Positions 45,081-56,866 of a DNA stretch of 64,000 bases are shown here, in pieces; position 1 is the first letter of the stretch, and each line of letters opens with the position of its first letter. Position numbers and translations under genes: made by a program. Under the pieces are notes generated by a model, which worked only from the letters and a program-made list of their open reading frames with translations, ran no database searches and was not told where the DNA came from. The DNA lies in assembly GCA_963921935.1 (NCBI GenBank), contig OY998175.1:309961484-310025483 (forward strand), in the 5' to 3' direction. Source of the stretch: Galeruca laticollis. Its lineage: Eukaryota; Arthropoda; Insecta; Coleoptera; Chrysomelidae.

Positions 45081-48000
45081 TGTATTTTTATATATATTTA
45101 ATTTAAATCTCCAAATATTTTGATATTAAAAAGTCGCAAGAATCTAGATTTATTTTTTCGTATTTGAAACGAACAAATTCCACATAACTCGTAAAATTTA
45201 CGATAAAGTTCCACATATTTATCGAAATTGAACGAAAAATTTAACGATTCTTAGAAATTTTTAGTAAAATTTAAATTAAATTCTATATAACACTCTAACG
45301 AAATTTAAGATAGAATTCTTGCAAATCCTGACGATTTTTAATAAAATTTAAGACAAATTCCGCAAAACTCAAGATAAATTACATAAAACTTCTAAATTCT
45401 TACTGTTTTTAACGAAATTCAAGATAGAATTCCATGAATAATCAGAAAAATTCTGTAGTTCTTGTAATTACTGAAGGTTTTTAATAATATTCAGGACAAA
45501 TTCCACAAAACTCAAAATAAATTCCACTAATCTTCCCGAAATCATCACAAAAATTGGATATTTCTTGGAAATACTAACGATTTTTAATAAAACTCAGACA
45601 AACTCCATTAAACTCGAGATAAATTCCACAAAATTGGGAAATGTTTACTGTTTTTAACGAAATTCGAGATATAAGTTCACTAATCTTTCCGAAATCATGG
45701 AAACAATTTCATATTTCCTGCAAATCCTGGCGATTTTTGACAAATTTCAAGGCAAATTCTACAAAACTTAAGATAAATTCCACAAAACCCGTAAAATTTA
45801 CGATAAAGTTCCACATTTTTATCTAAATTGTAAAAAAATTCCATTTTTCTTAGAAATTTTTTGTATAATTTAAGTTAAAATCCATATAACTCGCAAATTC
45901 TAGCTGTAACGAAATTCAATATAGAATCCTTGCAAATCTTGACGATTTTTAATAAAATTTAAGACGAATTCCGCAAAACTAAAAGATAAATTCCACGATA
46001 CTTGTAAATTCCTACAGTTTTCAACGAAATTCATAACTCCACTAATCTTCCCGAAATTATGGTAAACATTTTATAATTGTTGAAATCCGGAGAATTGTAA
46101 TGAAAATCAAGACAAATTTCACAAAACTCGTAAGTTCTAACCGAAATTTTTAGGAATTCTAACAATTTTTAAAGGAATTCGAGATAGAATTCCACTAAAT
46201 TTCCCGAAATCATGGGAAACATTACTGTTATGTTTTTCTTATTTATTTAAACGTTTTTATTACGGGAGGGATAAATTTATACACACACGTTATGTCTACT
46301 AACTAATTTATTTATTCACTACACTATTCACTAATTTATATTATACACACAGTATATGCACTTAAACTAATTTATATAAACACTTCACTAATTTATATTC
46401 ACTTATTTACTGTTTATCTCACGATGTCAAATTATAAACTAAACTTTCTCTCCCTGGTCGGTCCTTTATATATTAGTGCCTTTTTTACTAGATAATTCTA
46501 GATTGCGGCTTACACAAAAACAATTGGCTCTGGCATTTTCTAGATAAGACTGGTCACAAAAACAATGTCTAGATAAGATATTCACAATCGTAAACAGTTC
46601 TAAGAAATCCCTGCGAATCCTCCATAATTCCATTTTTCTTAGAAATTTTTTGTATAATTTAAGTTAAAATCCATATAACTCGTAAATTCTAGCTGTAACG
46701 AAATTCAATATAGAATTCTTACAAATCCTGACGATTTTTAATAAAATTTAATACGAATTCCGCAAAACTAAAGATAAATTTCACAAGACTTGTAAATTCC
46801 TACGATTTTTCACGAAATTCATAATTCCACTAAGCTTCTCGAAATTATGGGAGACATTTTATAATTCTTGCAAATCCTGCAGGTTTTAAAAAAAATTCAA
46901 GGCAAATTCTACAAAACTTGTAAATTCCTACTGTATTTCCTGAAGATTTTACGAATTTTAATAAAACTCAAGACAAACTCCAAGAAACTCTCAAATTCAT
47001 ACGGGAATTGTTGGAAATCCTGACGAATTGTAATTAAATTCAAGAGAAAATTCCACAAAATTCGTAAATTCCAACCGAAATTTTTGGGAATTCTAACGAT
47101 TTTTAACGGAATTAGAGATAAAATTCCTGGCGATTTTTAATAAAATTTAAGGCAAATTACGATAAAGTTCTACGTATTTATCTAAATTGTGAGAAAAATT
47201 CCATGTTTTTTGTAAAATTTAACTTAAAATCCATATAACTCGTAAATTCTGACTGTGTCAAAATTCAATTATAGAAAACTTGCAAATCCTGACGATTTTT
47301 AATAAGCTTTAAGACGAATTCCGCAAAACTAAAGATTAATTCCACAAAACTTGTAAAATCTACGGTTTTAATGAAATTCAAAATAGAATTCCACTAATCT
47401 TCCCGAAATTATGGGAAACATTTTATAATTCTTGCAAATCTTTGGAGATTTTAAAAAAAATTAAGGCAAATTCTACAACACTCAAGTAAATTCCACAAAA
47501 CTCGTGAATTCTTACAGTTTTTAACGAAATTTGAAATAGAGTTCCACTAATATTCCCGAAATCATGGAAAAACTTCTATAATTCTTGGAAACCCTGGCAA
47601 TTTTCAATAAAATTGAGAACAAATTCCACAAAACTTAAAATAAATTCCACAAAACTTGTAAATTCCCACTGGATTTCCTGGAAATTTTGACGAATTTTAA
47701 TAAAACTAAAAACAAATTCCAAGAAACTTAAATTCCTACGGGAATTGTTGGATATCCTGACGAATTCTAATAAAATTCAAGACAAATTCCACACAAAACT
47801 CGTAAATTCCAACCAAAAAATTGGAAATTCTGACTATTTTTAACGGAATTCGAGATAGAATTCCACTAACTTTCCCGAAATCATGGGGAACATTTCATAT
47901 TTATTGCAAATTCTGGCGTTGCTAATAAAATTTAAGACAAATTTCACAAAACTCGTAAATTCCCACTGGAATTCTTGTAAATTATGACGAATTTAAATAA

Positions 48001-48440
48001 AATTCAAGACAAATTTCACGAAAGTCGTAAATTCCTACTCGAATTCTTGGTAATTCTGACGAATTTTAATAAATTCAAGATAAATTCCATAAAACTCGTA
48101 AATTCATACTGGAATTATTGAAAATTCTGACGAATTTTAATAAAATTCAGACTAATTCCACAAAACTCGTAAATTCCTACTGTTTTTAGTTGATTTCGAG
48201 ATAGCATTCCACTAACTTTCCCAAAATCATGAGGAGAATTTCACAAAAATCGCAAATTTCTTACTAGAATACTTGGAAATAATGAGGAATTTAAATAAAA
48301 TTCAAGAAAATTTCACCACTCTTAAATTTTTACTGGAAATCTTGACGAATTTCAATAAAACTCAAGACAAATTCCACAAAACTTGCAAAATCCACACACA
48401 TTCCATAATTATTGCAAATGTTGCTTTTTAAAAATATTTA
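45080..48440. repeat. Degenerate AT-rich tandem array upstream of FASN
   Basis: Imperfect repeats of caaattccacaaaactcgta, cgatttttaataaaattcaa and cccgaaatcatggaaaac, unit roughly 150-170 bp, over about 3.3 kb. A longer block of about 250 bp (starting attccatttttcttagaaat) recurs at about 45838 and 46627, and more loosely near 47200, so higher-order duplication has occurred. Very low GC, no coding content. Confidence 0.85.
46215..46615. mobile_element. Possible LTR-like insertion in the AT-rich array
   Basis: About 400 bp clearly unlike the array; it starts tgttatgtttttcttattt after gggaaacattac. It could be a solo LTR, as it begins TG and has a candidate end ..gtaaaca, but no target duplication was found. 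Confidence 0.35.
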
Positions 48441-48689
48441 AATAAAATTCTACTTGCCATTTTAATCGAAATTTTAAATAAATTTCTGTCAAACGTAATT
48501 TATACCTATTCCCTGAATTATTGTAACATGACAATAACACCCAAGACATCAACAATAGACCATTTTATCAAATAAACATCAACCACTATCAAACAGCTAT
48601 GCATTTCATTTCAACACAAATAAAATTAGAGATTATATTTTTGACATCTACTCTGTTGCCACGTTCAAAATTTAGCATTCGAAATAAGC

Positions 48690-49015
48690 GATCGGTCGTA
48701 AATCCAAAATACAACATTTATAAATCATTCGATGCGGCCGTCGCTTGCGGTTAGTCGTTCGTGTACGATGGCCGTCGATTGATTTCGAAAATCGCAGCCC
48801 AGGTTGTATTCCGGTAGAGCGTAGACGTGTCATGGTCATCAAAACAACCTCCTTGATGTATATGTCAAGGGGAGTGAGACCAAGTATTACCTCCATAGTT
48901 CTTATTGGTGTGTTGAGGCATGCTGTTCTTTGGATTTGATCAAATTTTCGGACAACTGTCAGCTGGTTTGCTTTAGCTCCCCAGGCGTCAGCATAGGTCT
49001 GATGATGTAGGTAAT
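48690..49015 (-). pseudogene. LINE fragment, same family as 29840-30240
   Basis: Minus strand: AWGAKANQL, VVRKFDQIQRTACL, then MEVILGLTPLDIYIKEVV and MTMTRLRSTGIQPGL. It overlaps the plus-strand fragment in FASN intron 5 and includes the stretch deleted there. 5'-truncated and dead. Confidence 0.75.
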
Positions 49016-49135
49016 TGTAGTAGCATTTTTATTTTTGTAGTAGAAATTGTAATAACCGAAAAATAAAATAATCAATTGAACCGTTCATCAGATAAAAACG
49101 AAAACTACTTTAATACATGTAAAATAGGACGATGA

Positions 49136-50500
49136 AATTAGCCCCCAAAGTTTTCACGATTTAACTAAATTTAGTGTCATCGGTTAGTGTTCTTCCGGTT
49201 GATATTGAATATTAATTTATTTCAAGGTCAGCCCCCAAAGTGTTTACGATTAATTCCAAATTAGTGTCAGTCGCTAGTGCACTTTAGTGCTTCAATAATT
49301 TTCGCTAGTGATTTATTGGTTTTCGTGACATTTCATGATCTTTTAATGATGTCAGCCCCCAAAGTATTCACGATTCGATTTAATTTAGTGTAATTCGTTA
49401 GTGCTTCAATAGTTTTCATTAGTGCTATCTTGATTTTCGATATATTTGATATTAATTTATTGGCACATCCGTGAAGTTAGCCCCCAAAGTTTTCACGATT
49501 TAACTAAATTTAGTGTCATCGGTTAGTGTTCTTCCGGTTGATATTGAATATTAATTTATTTCAAGGTCAGCCCCCAAAGTGTTTACGATTAATTCCAAAT
49601 TAGTGTCAGTCACTAGTGCACTTTAGTGCTTCAATAATTTTCGCTGGTGATTATTGGTTTTCGTGACATTTCATGATCTTTTTTTGATGTCAGCCCCCAA
49701 AATATTCACGATTCAATTAAATTTAGTGTAATTCGTTAGTGCTTCAATAATTTTCATTAGTGCTATCTTGATTTTCGATATATTTGATATTAATTTATTG
49801 GCACATCCGTGAAGTTAGCCCCCAAAGTTTTCACGATTTAACTAAATTTAGTGTCATCGGTTAGTGCCCCTTAGTGCTTTTATAAATTTCGTAAGTTCTT
49901 CCGTGGTATGGTTGATATTGAATATTAATCTATTTCAAGGTTAGCCCCCAAAGTGTTTACGATTATACCTAATTAGTGTCAGTCGCTAGTGCACTTTAGT
50001 GCTTCAATAATTTTCGCTGGTGATTTATTGGTTTTCGTGACATTTCATGATCTTTTTTTGATGTCAGCCCCCAAAGTATTCACGATTCGATTTAATTTAG
50101 TGTAATTCGTTAGTGCTTCAATAGTTTTCATTAGTGCTATCTTGATTTTCGATATATTTGATATTAATTTATTGGCACATCCGTGAAGTTAGTCCCCAAA
50201 ATGTTCACGATTTAACTAAATTTAGTGTCATCGGTTAGTGCTTCCATAAATTTCAATAGTTTTTGGTTTTCTAGTTATTTGCTATTATTTATTTTAATAT
50301 CGGCTTCTGAAATTGTTTACGGTTGATTCCAAATTAGTGTCATGCATTAATTAGTGCCATTTAGTACTTCGATAATTATATTCCTAATGCTTTGTTGGTT
50401 TAAAAATCTTTGTTTTTTTAGTAAATCCCAGAGTTTTCCAGGATCGAATATGTTTAGTGCCATTAATTTCGTTTGCACTTGAACTTTTTTCATTAATTTA
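49136..50500. repeat. Higher-order tandem array (left arm of an FB-like structure)
   Basis: Monomers of about 110 bp starting agcccccaaag and containing ttagtgtcat, gttagtgcttcaat and gatattaatttatt are arranged in triplets. The triplet repeats with a period of about 338 bp (start points 49141, 49480, 49818 and 50192, the last spacing about 374). Adjacent triplets are nearly identical, so amplification is recent. Confidence 0.9.
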
Positions 50501-51325
50501 AATTATTTACATTGCAATGAAGCAGAAAACAAAACGACAAAAATAACACATGCCTTAATTTAATGCCGTATCAATATTTCAATATATGAGTAGATAAATT
50601 TTACCGTTAACAATTAGTCATTATTAACAGGAAAGAACGGCTCAACCGGGTAACTATAAGTCCTTTAGTCCTTTCAATACACGTAGCATTTTTGATGAAA
50701 CGATTTATAACAATGGAAGAAAATATTAGATTCTTTTGATTAAGACATTTTTATTTTTTCGGCGGCCGGTATCACTGAAGTGGGGTATGACGAATACGAA
50801 ACCGACATTTTTCTTTTATACCTATCAACAATTAACCAAACAACAACCAATTACCAAGGATATTGATAAGGCCCAATGTTTCATTTATAGTCACAAGTAG
50901 CACTTGCAGACAAAATATTTAATATTTATAAGACTATATCTTATGGTTTAGGATAAAATAAACGAATGTGTTGCTTCTGAAAACAAAGATTCATTTTGTT
51001 AATATCTTATCAAAGAAAACATCTTATTTAGTACACTATTCTAACAACCTTACCCGAAAACAAAGAAACGACATTCAAACTTTATTTTTCAACCAATTAT
51101 AATCTTTGTACACAAAATATATTCCAACAAAAGTTTACTTTTAGGCCTTTTTCTTAACACAACATTCTAATAATCCTAACCTCTAAACAAAAACTACAGA
51201 CTAAGAATTTTCACACTTACCAACAGGCACACGAAGCGCGCCATATTAAAAAAAATCCATTTTCTTTGCATATTTATTAAAAAAATATATTTGGAGGAAG
51301 CACTAACGAATGACAATAACTTTAA
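50501..51325. other. Single-copy centre between two inverted arrays
   Basis: About 800 bp without tandem repeats. No coding domain was recognised in either strand. Confidence 0.5.
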
Positions 51326-51850
51326 CTAAATCGTGAACATTTTGGGGGCTAACCTTCTCAGAAGTGCCAATAAATTAATATCAAATATTTCGAAAATCAA
51401 GATAGCACTAATGAAAATTATTGAAGCACTAACGAATGACACTAAGTTTAATCGAATCGTGGATATTATGGGGGCTGACCTCAAAGAAAGAACATGAAAT
51501 ATCTCGAAACCCCACAAAGCACTAGGGAAAATTATTGAAGCACCAAAGTGCACTAACAAATGACAGTAATTTGGAATTAATCGTAAACACTTTGGGGACT
51601 GACCTTGAAAATATAAAGTCAAATATTTTGAAAACCAATGAAGCATTAACGAAAACAATTAAATCACTAACGAATGACACCAATTTGGAATTAATCCTAA
51701 TGACTTTGGGGGTTGACCCTGAAATAAATTAATATTCAATATCTACCAAATCACGGAAGCACTAACGAAATTTATAGAAGCACTAAGAGGCACTAACCGA
51801 TGACATTAAATTGGGTTAAATCGTAAAAACTTTGGGGGTTAACTTCACGA
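51326..51850. repeat. Inverted counterpart of the 49.1-50.5 kb array
   Basis: The same monomers in reverse orientation (actttgggggctgacc, gaagcactaacgaatgacac). Copies are more diverged than in the left array and number about five. The outermost ends of the two arrays correspond (gtgaagttaacccccaaag on the opposite strand). Confidence 0.88.
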
Positions 51851-51930
51851 ATGTAAGATTAGAAAAGGTATAATATTATAATTAGGGATGGCAAAAATAC
51901 ATCGATATATTCAATATATCGATATTTTTT

Positions 51931-53570
51931 AAAGACATTGTAACTCTAAAAGAATTACAGGAAATAATAGATGAATTGAAAAATGGAAAATCTCCAGGAA
52001 TTGATAAATTAGCTGCAGAAATGTTCAAGAATTTAGGGGAGACAGGAACAAAAATATTATTGAAAATATACAACACGGCGTGGAGTGAAGAACAGATTCC
52101 AGAAGATTGGAAGGCAGCCTTAATAGTTCCAATATATAAAAAGGGGGATAGACAAGACTGCAATAATTATAGAGGAATAAATCTACTTAGTACAGCTATG
52201 AAAGTCTACGAGAAGATTATAGACAGTAAGATAAGACCAGGGATAGAAAATACTCTCGAAGTAGATTTAGAAGAGGGCGAAGCATCCAAGACCACATATT
52301 CACAGTGAAACAGATAATTGAGAAGTTCTCACAACAAAAGAAAGAGGTATATATGGGATTTATAGACATGGAAAAAGCTTTTGACAAAGTACCAAGGGAG
52401 AAGTTATGGAAAGTACTAGAAGGAAGGGGAGTAAATTACAAAATAATAGATATAATCAAAAACATTTACAAAAATAATAGAAACTGTGTAATATACAGGA
52501 ATAAAACATCAGAACCATTTTCAACACAGGAAGGATTAAGGCAAGGAGGGGGACTAAGTCCATTATTATTTACAATTTTTATTGATGAAATAATTAAAAA
52601 ATCGTCAACCAAAATGGCAAAACTACACATTGGATACAGACATTTAGGAAGAGTGGATATATCAGAAGCAGCTTTTGCAGATGATTTAATAATTATGGCA
52701 GGGAAAGAGAAGGATTTACAAAAGAATATGGAAATATGGAGCACGGTATCGGAAGAATTTGGAATGACAGTGAATCAAAGTAAAACCAAAGTTATGGTTA
52801 TAGGACCGAAACAAAAACATCTAAATATACATTTAGATGGAATAAAAATTGAGCAAGTTAGAAGATATAAATACTTGGGAGTAGAAATAGAAGAAAATGG
52901 AACACAGGATGTCGAAATTAACAATAGAGTACAAAAAACGATGAAACTTTATCACACGATGACTCGACATTCATAAATAAAAAAGAAATTTCCAAGAAGA
53001 CGAAATTAAATGTATTTAAAACAATTTACCGGCCAATATTAACATTCGGATGTGAATCTTGGGTATTAACCAAGAGACAAAAGAGCCTAGTACAGGCAGT
53101 TGAGATGAAGTATCTTAGGCGCGTTAAAGGAGTCACAAAGAAAGACAAACTAAGAAGTACGAAAATAAGAGAAGACCTTGAAATAGAATCAACACTTAAA
53201 TTTATTGAAAAGAGACAATTAAGCTGGTGGGGACATTTACAAAGAATGAACGATACAAGACCAGTTAAAAAAGTATGGCAATCAAAAATACAAAAAAGAA
53301 CGAAAAGGGGAAGACCAAAACAAACATGGGATGGTGTTATGGTAGGCATAATGCAAGAAAAAGGAAAAACATGGACAGAGACAAAAACAATGGCAAGAGA
53401 TAAAAAACAATGGGCTAAATTTGTACATGATTAAAATTCTATCTGAACCAAAGCATCGATGAAGAAATGGATATACGTTTTAAGTATAATGCGATGTAAT
53501 TGAAATAAGTATAATTGTAAAAGTATACCCTACACCATATACTATGGTAATTGGGTTTCTGATAATATAT
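51931..53570 (+). pseudogene. RTE-like LINE, 5'-truncated, 17-bp TSD
   Basis: Flanked by atatatcgatatttttt at 51914-51930 and 53571-53587. The frames encode reverse transcriptase: ELKNGKSPGIDKLAAEMF, NNYRGINLLS, MGFIDMEKAFDKVPREKL, EGLRQGGGLSPLLFTIF, then FADDLIIM (near 52674) with the two catalytic Asp. The usual C-terminal tail follows (LTFGCESWVLTK, SWWGHLQRM, KRGRPKQTWDGV), ending TAA near 53434. Frameshifts near 52274 and 52970 break it. The endonuclease domain is missing because of 5' truncation. A short ATA-rich tail precedes the right duplication. The clade (RTE or a near relative) is inferred from motif wording. Confidence 0.85.
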
Positions 53571-54469
53571 ATATATCGATATTTTTTCAAATATATCGTT
53601 ATATAAATATCGATGTAATAGTTTCGATATATCGCAAAATATATCGATATTTTAGTGTAAATACCTATATCAAAAAACTAATTAGACCTGAAAATATCGA
53701 AAGCTATAAATAATTCGGAGAATTATTCATACGTGGCTCAATTTGCAGTTCATCCCAGATACTTTCAAACAAAAAAACCTTTAACATGATAGCGACTAAG
53801 AAAGAGGGCCTAAATGGGTCCCTAAACCCTTGAAAAAGGGTTTCCCGCGAATATCTGCCAAAATATAGGAATTGGAGATTTTTTCTTCAGACAAAAGATG
53901 GAGATCTTTTCATTATCTACAATAATGGTCCTGACCAATATTTTTCGCAAAAATCGACGTCGAAAATTCCATTATTTTCATAGTGAATAGATATAGTAGT
54001 TTCTTGCCAAATTGTAAGATGCCACAAATATGAGAGGGGGAGCGTAAAAACGGGGAATAGAATTGTAAAGAACTTTCAATAACCAAGGAGAAATATGGGA
54101 ATCAAAGTATATGAATGAAAAGTTGAGAATATTAGCTTTAATTCCATCAGGTTATTAATCCCGATTTCCGGACAGTTATTAGACCCTGTTGAAAATTAAA
54201 AAAAATTTCCCAAAACTAGACCATCTCAGCTTTAAAATGGTGTGCATTAGAAAGCAATATAGTAAATAATAATTTTTTAACTCGCGCTTGTTTCGAAGAT
54301 TCTAAAGAGCTCCGAGAACGGCTCAAGAAGGGCAATAAACAAATGATTATTTTTTTAAAACGCGAGAGAGATCGTGCACCAAAATTTCTTGGATCATGCA
54401 CGACCACCCAAGGTCCCGTTATAAAAAAAATTAGCATGAAAGGCTATTTTTTAAAAAAAATATGAATAA

Positions 54470-56174
54470 ATTGATGAAATGTACTCAAAATATCATGAAA
54501 AAAGACTTTGACCAAGCACAAGTACAAAAAAATCAAGCTCATTATACAAGCAAGCTACAATTGTGTCTACATTCAAAACAATTTCATCTTTCAAAGGTAA
54601 AGTTTATAGTACTTGCATGAATGCATAATTTGTTTTTGTTTTTAGATAGTGGCTCTAAAAATGTGAAACTAACAGAAGCATTAATAAAATTTATTGTTCA
54701 GGATAATTTGCCATTCAATATTGTAGAAGGTAAGGGTGTTCTGTCTTTGATGAAACAAGTGGCACCTTTATACAAAGTACCAACCAGAAACACCATCAAA
54801 AATAATGTTGATAGAAAATTCGAAGTGATTTCAACATCATTTAAAAATATATTGACAAAATCGAAGTATTTCACAATTACGACGGATATATGGACTGCCG
54901 ATATGTAGACCAAAAGTTTGATGGGCATCACTGTCCACTTTGTACATGACATAAAGTTAACATCAGCGACAATAGGTATTGTTAACTTATCAGAGTCTCA
55001 CACGGCAGACTATATTGCTTTAGAATTGGGCAAAGCTCTTCAAATTTGGGGAATTGATCCTAATGATGTTGTTGCTGTAGTGACGGACAATGCAGCTAAT
55101 ATGGTCAAAGCTATGCATGACAAATTTGGGAAAAACCGACACATCCCATGCTTCGCACATACCCTCAATTTGGTGGGTTAAAATTCAGTTACAAACACAG
55201 AAGGTTTGAGTATTATTATTGACAAGATACGATCAATAGTAGTATGGTTCAAAAGAAGCGTTAAGGCTAGTGATCAATTAAGAAAAATACAAATCGATGC
55301 AGGAACGATAGAAGGAAACATTAATAAAATGATTTTGGATGTCAAAACTCGCTGGAACTCCAAATATTACATGATAGAGAGATTTCTACTAATGTCATCT
55401 ATGGTCAGCAATATTTTGTTCTCCGATGTTAATGCAGCCGAAGTTGAGCATTTACGAGAAATATGCAAATTTTTAAAACCACTAGAAAGGGTGACAGTAG
55501 AGATAAGTGGCGAAAATTACCCCACAATAAGTAAAGTAATACCAATGATTGGTTGTCTGATAAACCAGTACAACAATTATTCGCCCCAGTATGAAGTAGG
55601 TAAACACTTGAAAACAACATTATTAAAAGAAATCGAAAAGAGGTTTGGTGCTATTGAGAAATCTTGTATACCAGCTGTTTCCACAATATTGGATTCTCGA
55701 TTTAAACAAATAAACTTCAGGGATCGTCAAGCCCTGGGCATTGTGATGCGACAAATCAAAAGTGAGATCGCGACTTTCCAAAGCACTTCATCTTCATCAT
55801 AATCTTCTGATTCGGATACTGAAGAACCGGAATTTGATATATGGGCGCACCATAAAAAAATAGCGCACACTAAAAAAAGTGGGCAAGGGAAATCACATAA
55901 AGATAGTGAACTCAATCAATATTTAAGTTTGCCAGTTAGAAACTTGAAAGACGATCCCTTGGACACCTGGAGCGAAATGAAATCGGTATATCCCAACTTA
56001 TTTAAAGTGGCGGCAAAATATTTTTGTGTTGTAGCAACGTCGGTCCCCAGCGAGAGGCTATTTTCAAAATCCGGAGCAACAGCTACTAAAAGTCGTAACC
56101 GTCTCACGGGAAGTAGGCTTTCCAAATTATTATTTTTGAGATGTTTGCCTGATAACTTGCATTTGTGGAACTGA
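54470..56174 (+). pseudogene. hAT transposase (ZBED/Ac-like)
   Basis: A 47-bp intron (54598-54644) splits the N-terminal linker: TIVSTFKTISSFK then DSGSKNVKLTEALIKF. Downstream: TTDIWTADM (first catalytic Asp), VTDNAANMVKAM (second), CFAHTLNLV, LDVKTRWNSKYYMIERFL, and the C-terminal dimerisation block FCVVATSVPSERLFSKSG ending LHLWN (TGA about 56174). In-frame stops occur at about 54906, 55179 and 55800, and no intact BED finger was found upstream, so the gene is inactive although most domains are still readable. Confidence 0.88.
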
Positions 56175-56866
56175 TGTATTTTCACCTAATCCACAAAATC
56201 ACAAATGCAGGCAAACAGTCTACTTCCTGTGAGACATTTAATTGTAAACTTGACTAAATTGTAATAAAAAATACATTTTCATTTTTTTTTGTAAAAACAA
56301 GCAATTTTGTAGAACAGTTTTAACTTTTACTTACTTAATAAAAAAATACACATTTTTTTAATGTATTACCTTTCAATATTTTCTCAGTACCTACTTTACG
56401 TTTCAAAAATTTTAAATTTGAATATAATAAAAAAATATATCGATATTTTTCATAATATCGATATTTTTGTTTAGATATATCGCTTGTATCGATATATAGG
56501 TTTCGATATATCATATGATGATTATATCGATATATTTATATTGTTTGCCATCCCTAATTATAATAAAATTCAGTGATACTGTAACTATCTAAATTTACTT
56601 TACTGAGAAAGATTAGATAAGATGAGATAACCAAAACAAAACGTGTTTGAAAGTATATTCCATCTCAGTCTTGTATAATACAATACGCAAAAATAAAATT
56701 TAGGGTAGGAACCCCAGTAGTCGACACCTTAGAAAAGGTGGAAATAAAACCAAAACGCGTTGGTATCAAGAACAACATAAAATATATTCTTTATAAAAAG
56801 TATTTAGAACAACAGAAAATATATTCTTTGTAAAAAAAATAAGTACAAACTCTTACTGAAATACAG

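Larger units (their letters stand above)
51883..56556 (+). mobile_element. hAT transposon with 8-bp TSD, carrying a LINE
   Basis: Terminal inverted repeats TAGGGATGGCAAA and TTTGCCATCCCTA are flanked by attataat on both sides (51875-51882 and 56557-56564), the 8-bp duplication expected for hAT. Subterminal zones are dense in atcgatatatcgatat motifs (left about 51900-51930 and 53571-53660, right about 56430-56540). A LINE is inserted next to the left end. Total length is 4674 bp, about 3 kb without the LINE. Confidence 0.9.

Noticed and set aside
45641..45826. 61-codon open frame in the AT-rich array
   Set aside because: Repeats of the array unit (NSTK-like) translated by chance.
46215..46615. 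Firm call of a solo LTR
   Set aside because: TG start and a possible CA end, but no matching target duplication; kept only as a low-confidence insertion.
51326..51732. Frames of 110 and 65 codons on both strands
   Set aside because: Translation of the inverted ~110-bp monomers, with internal repetition matching the DNA period.
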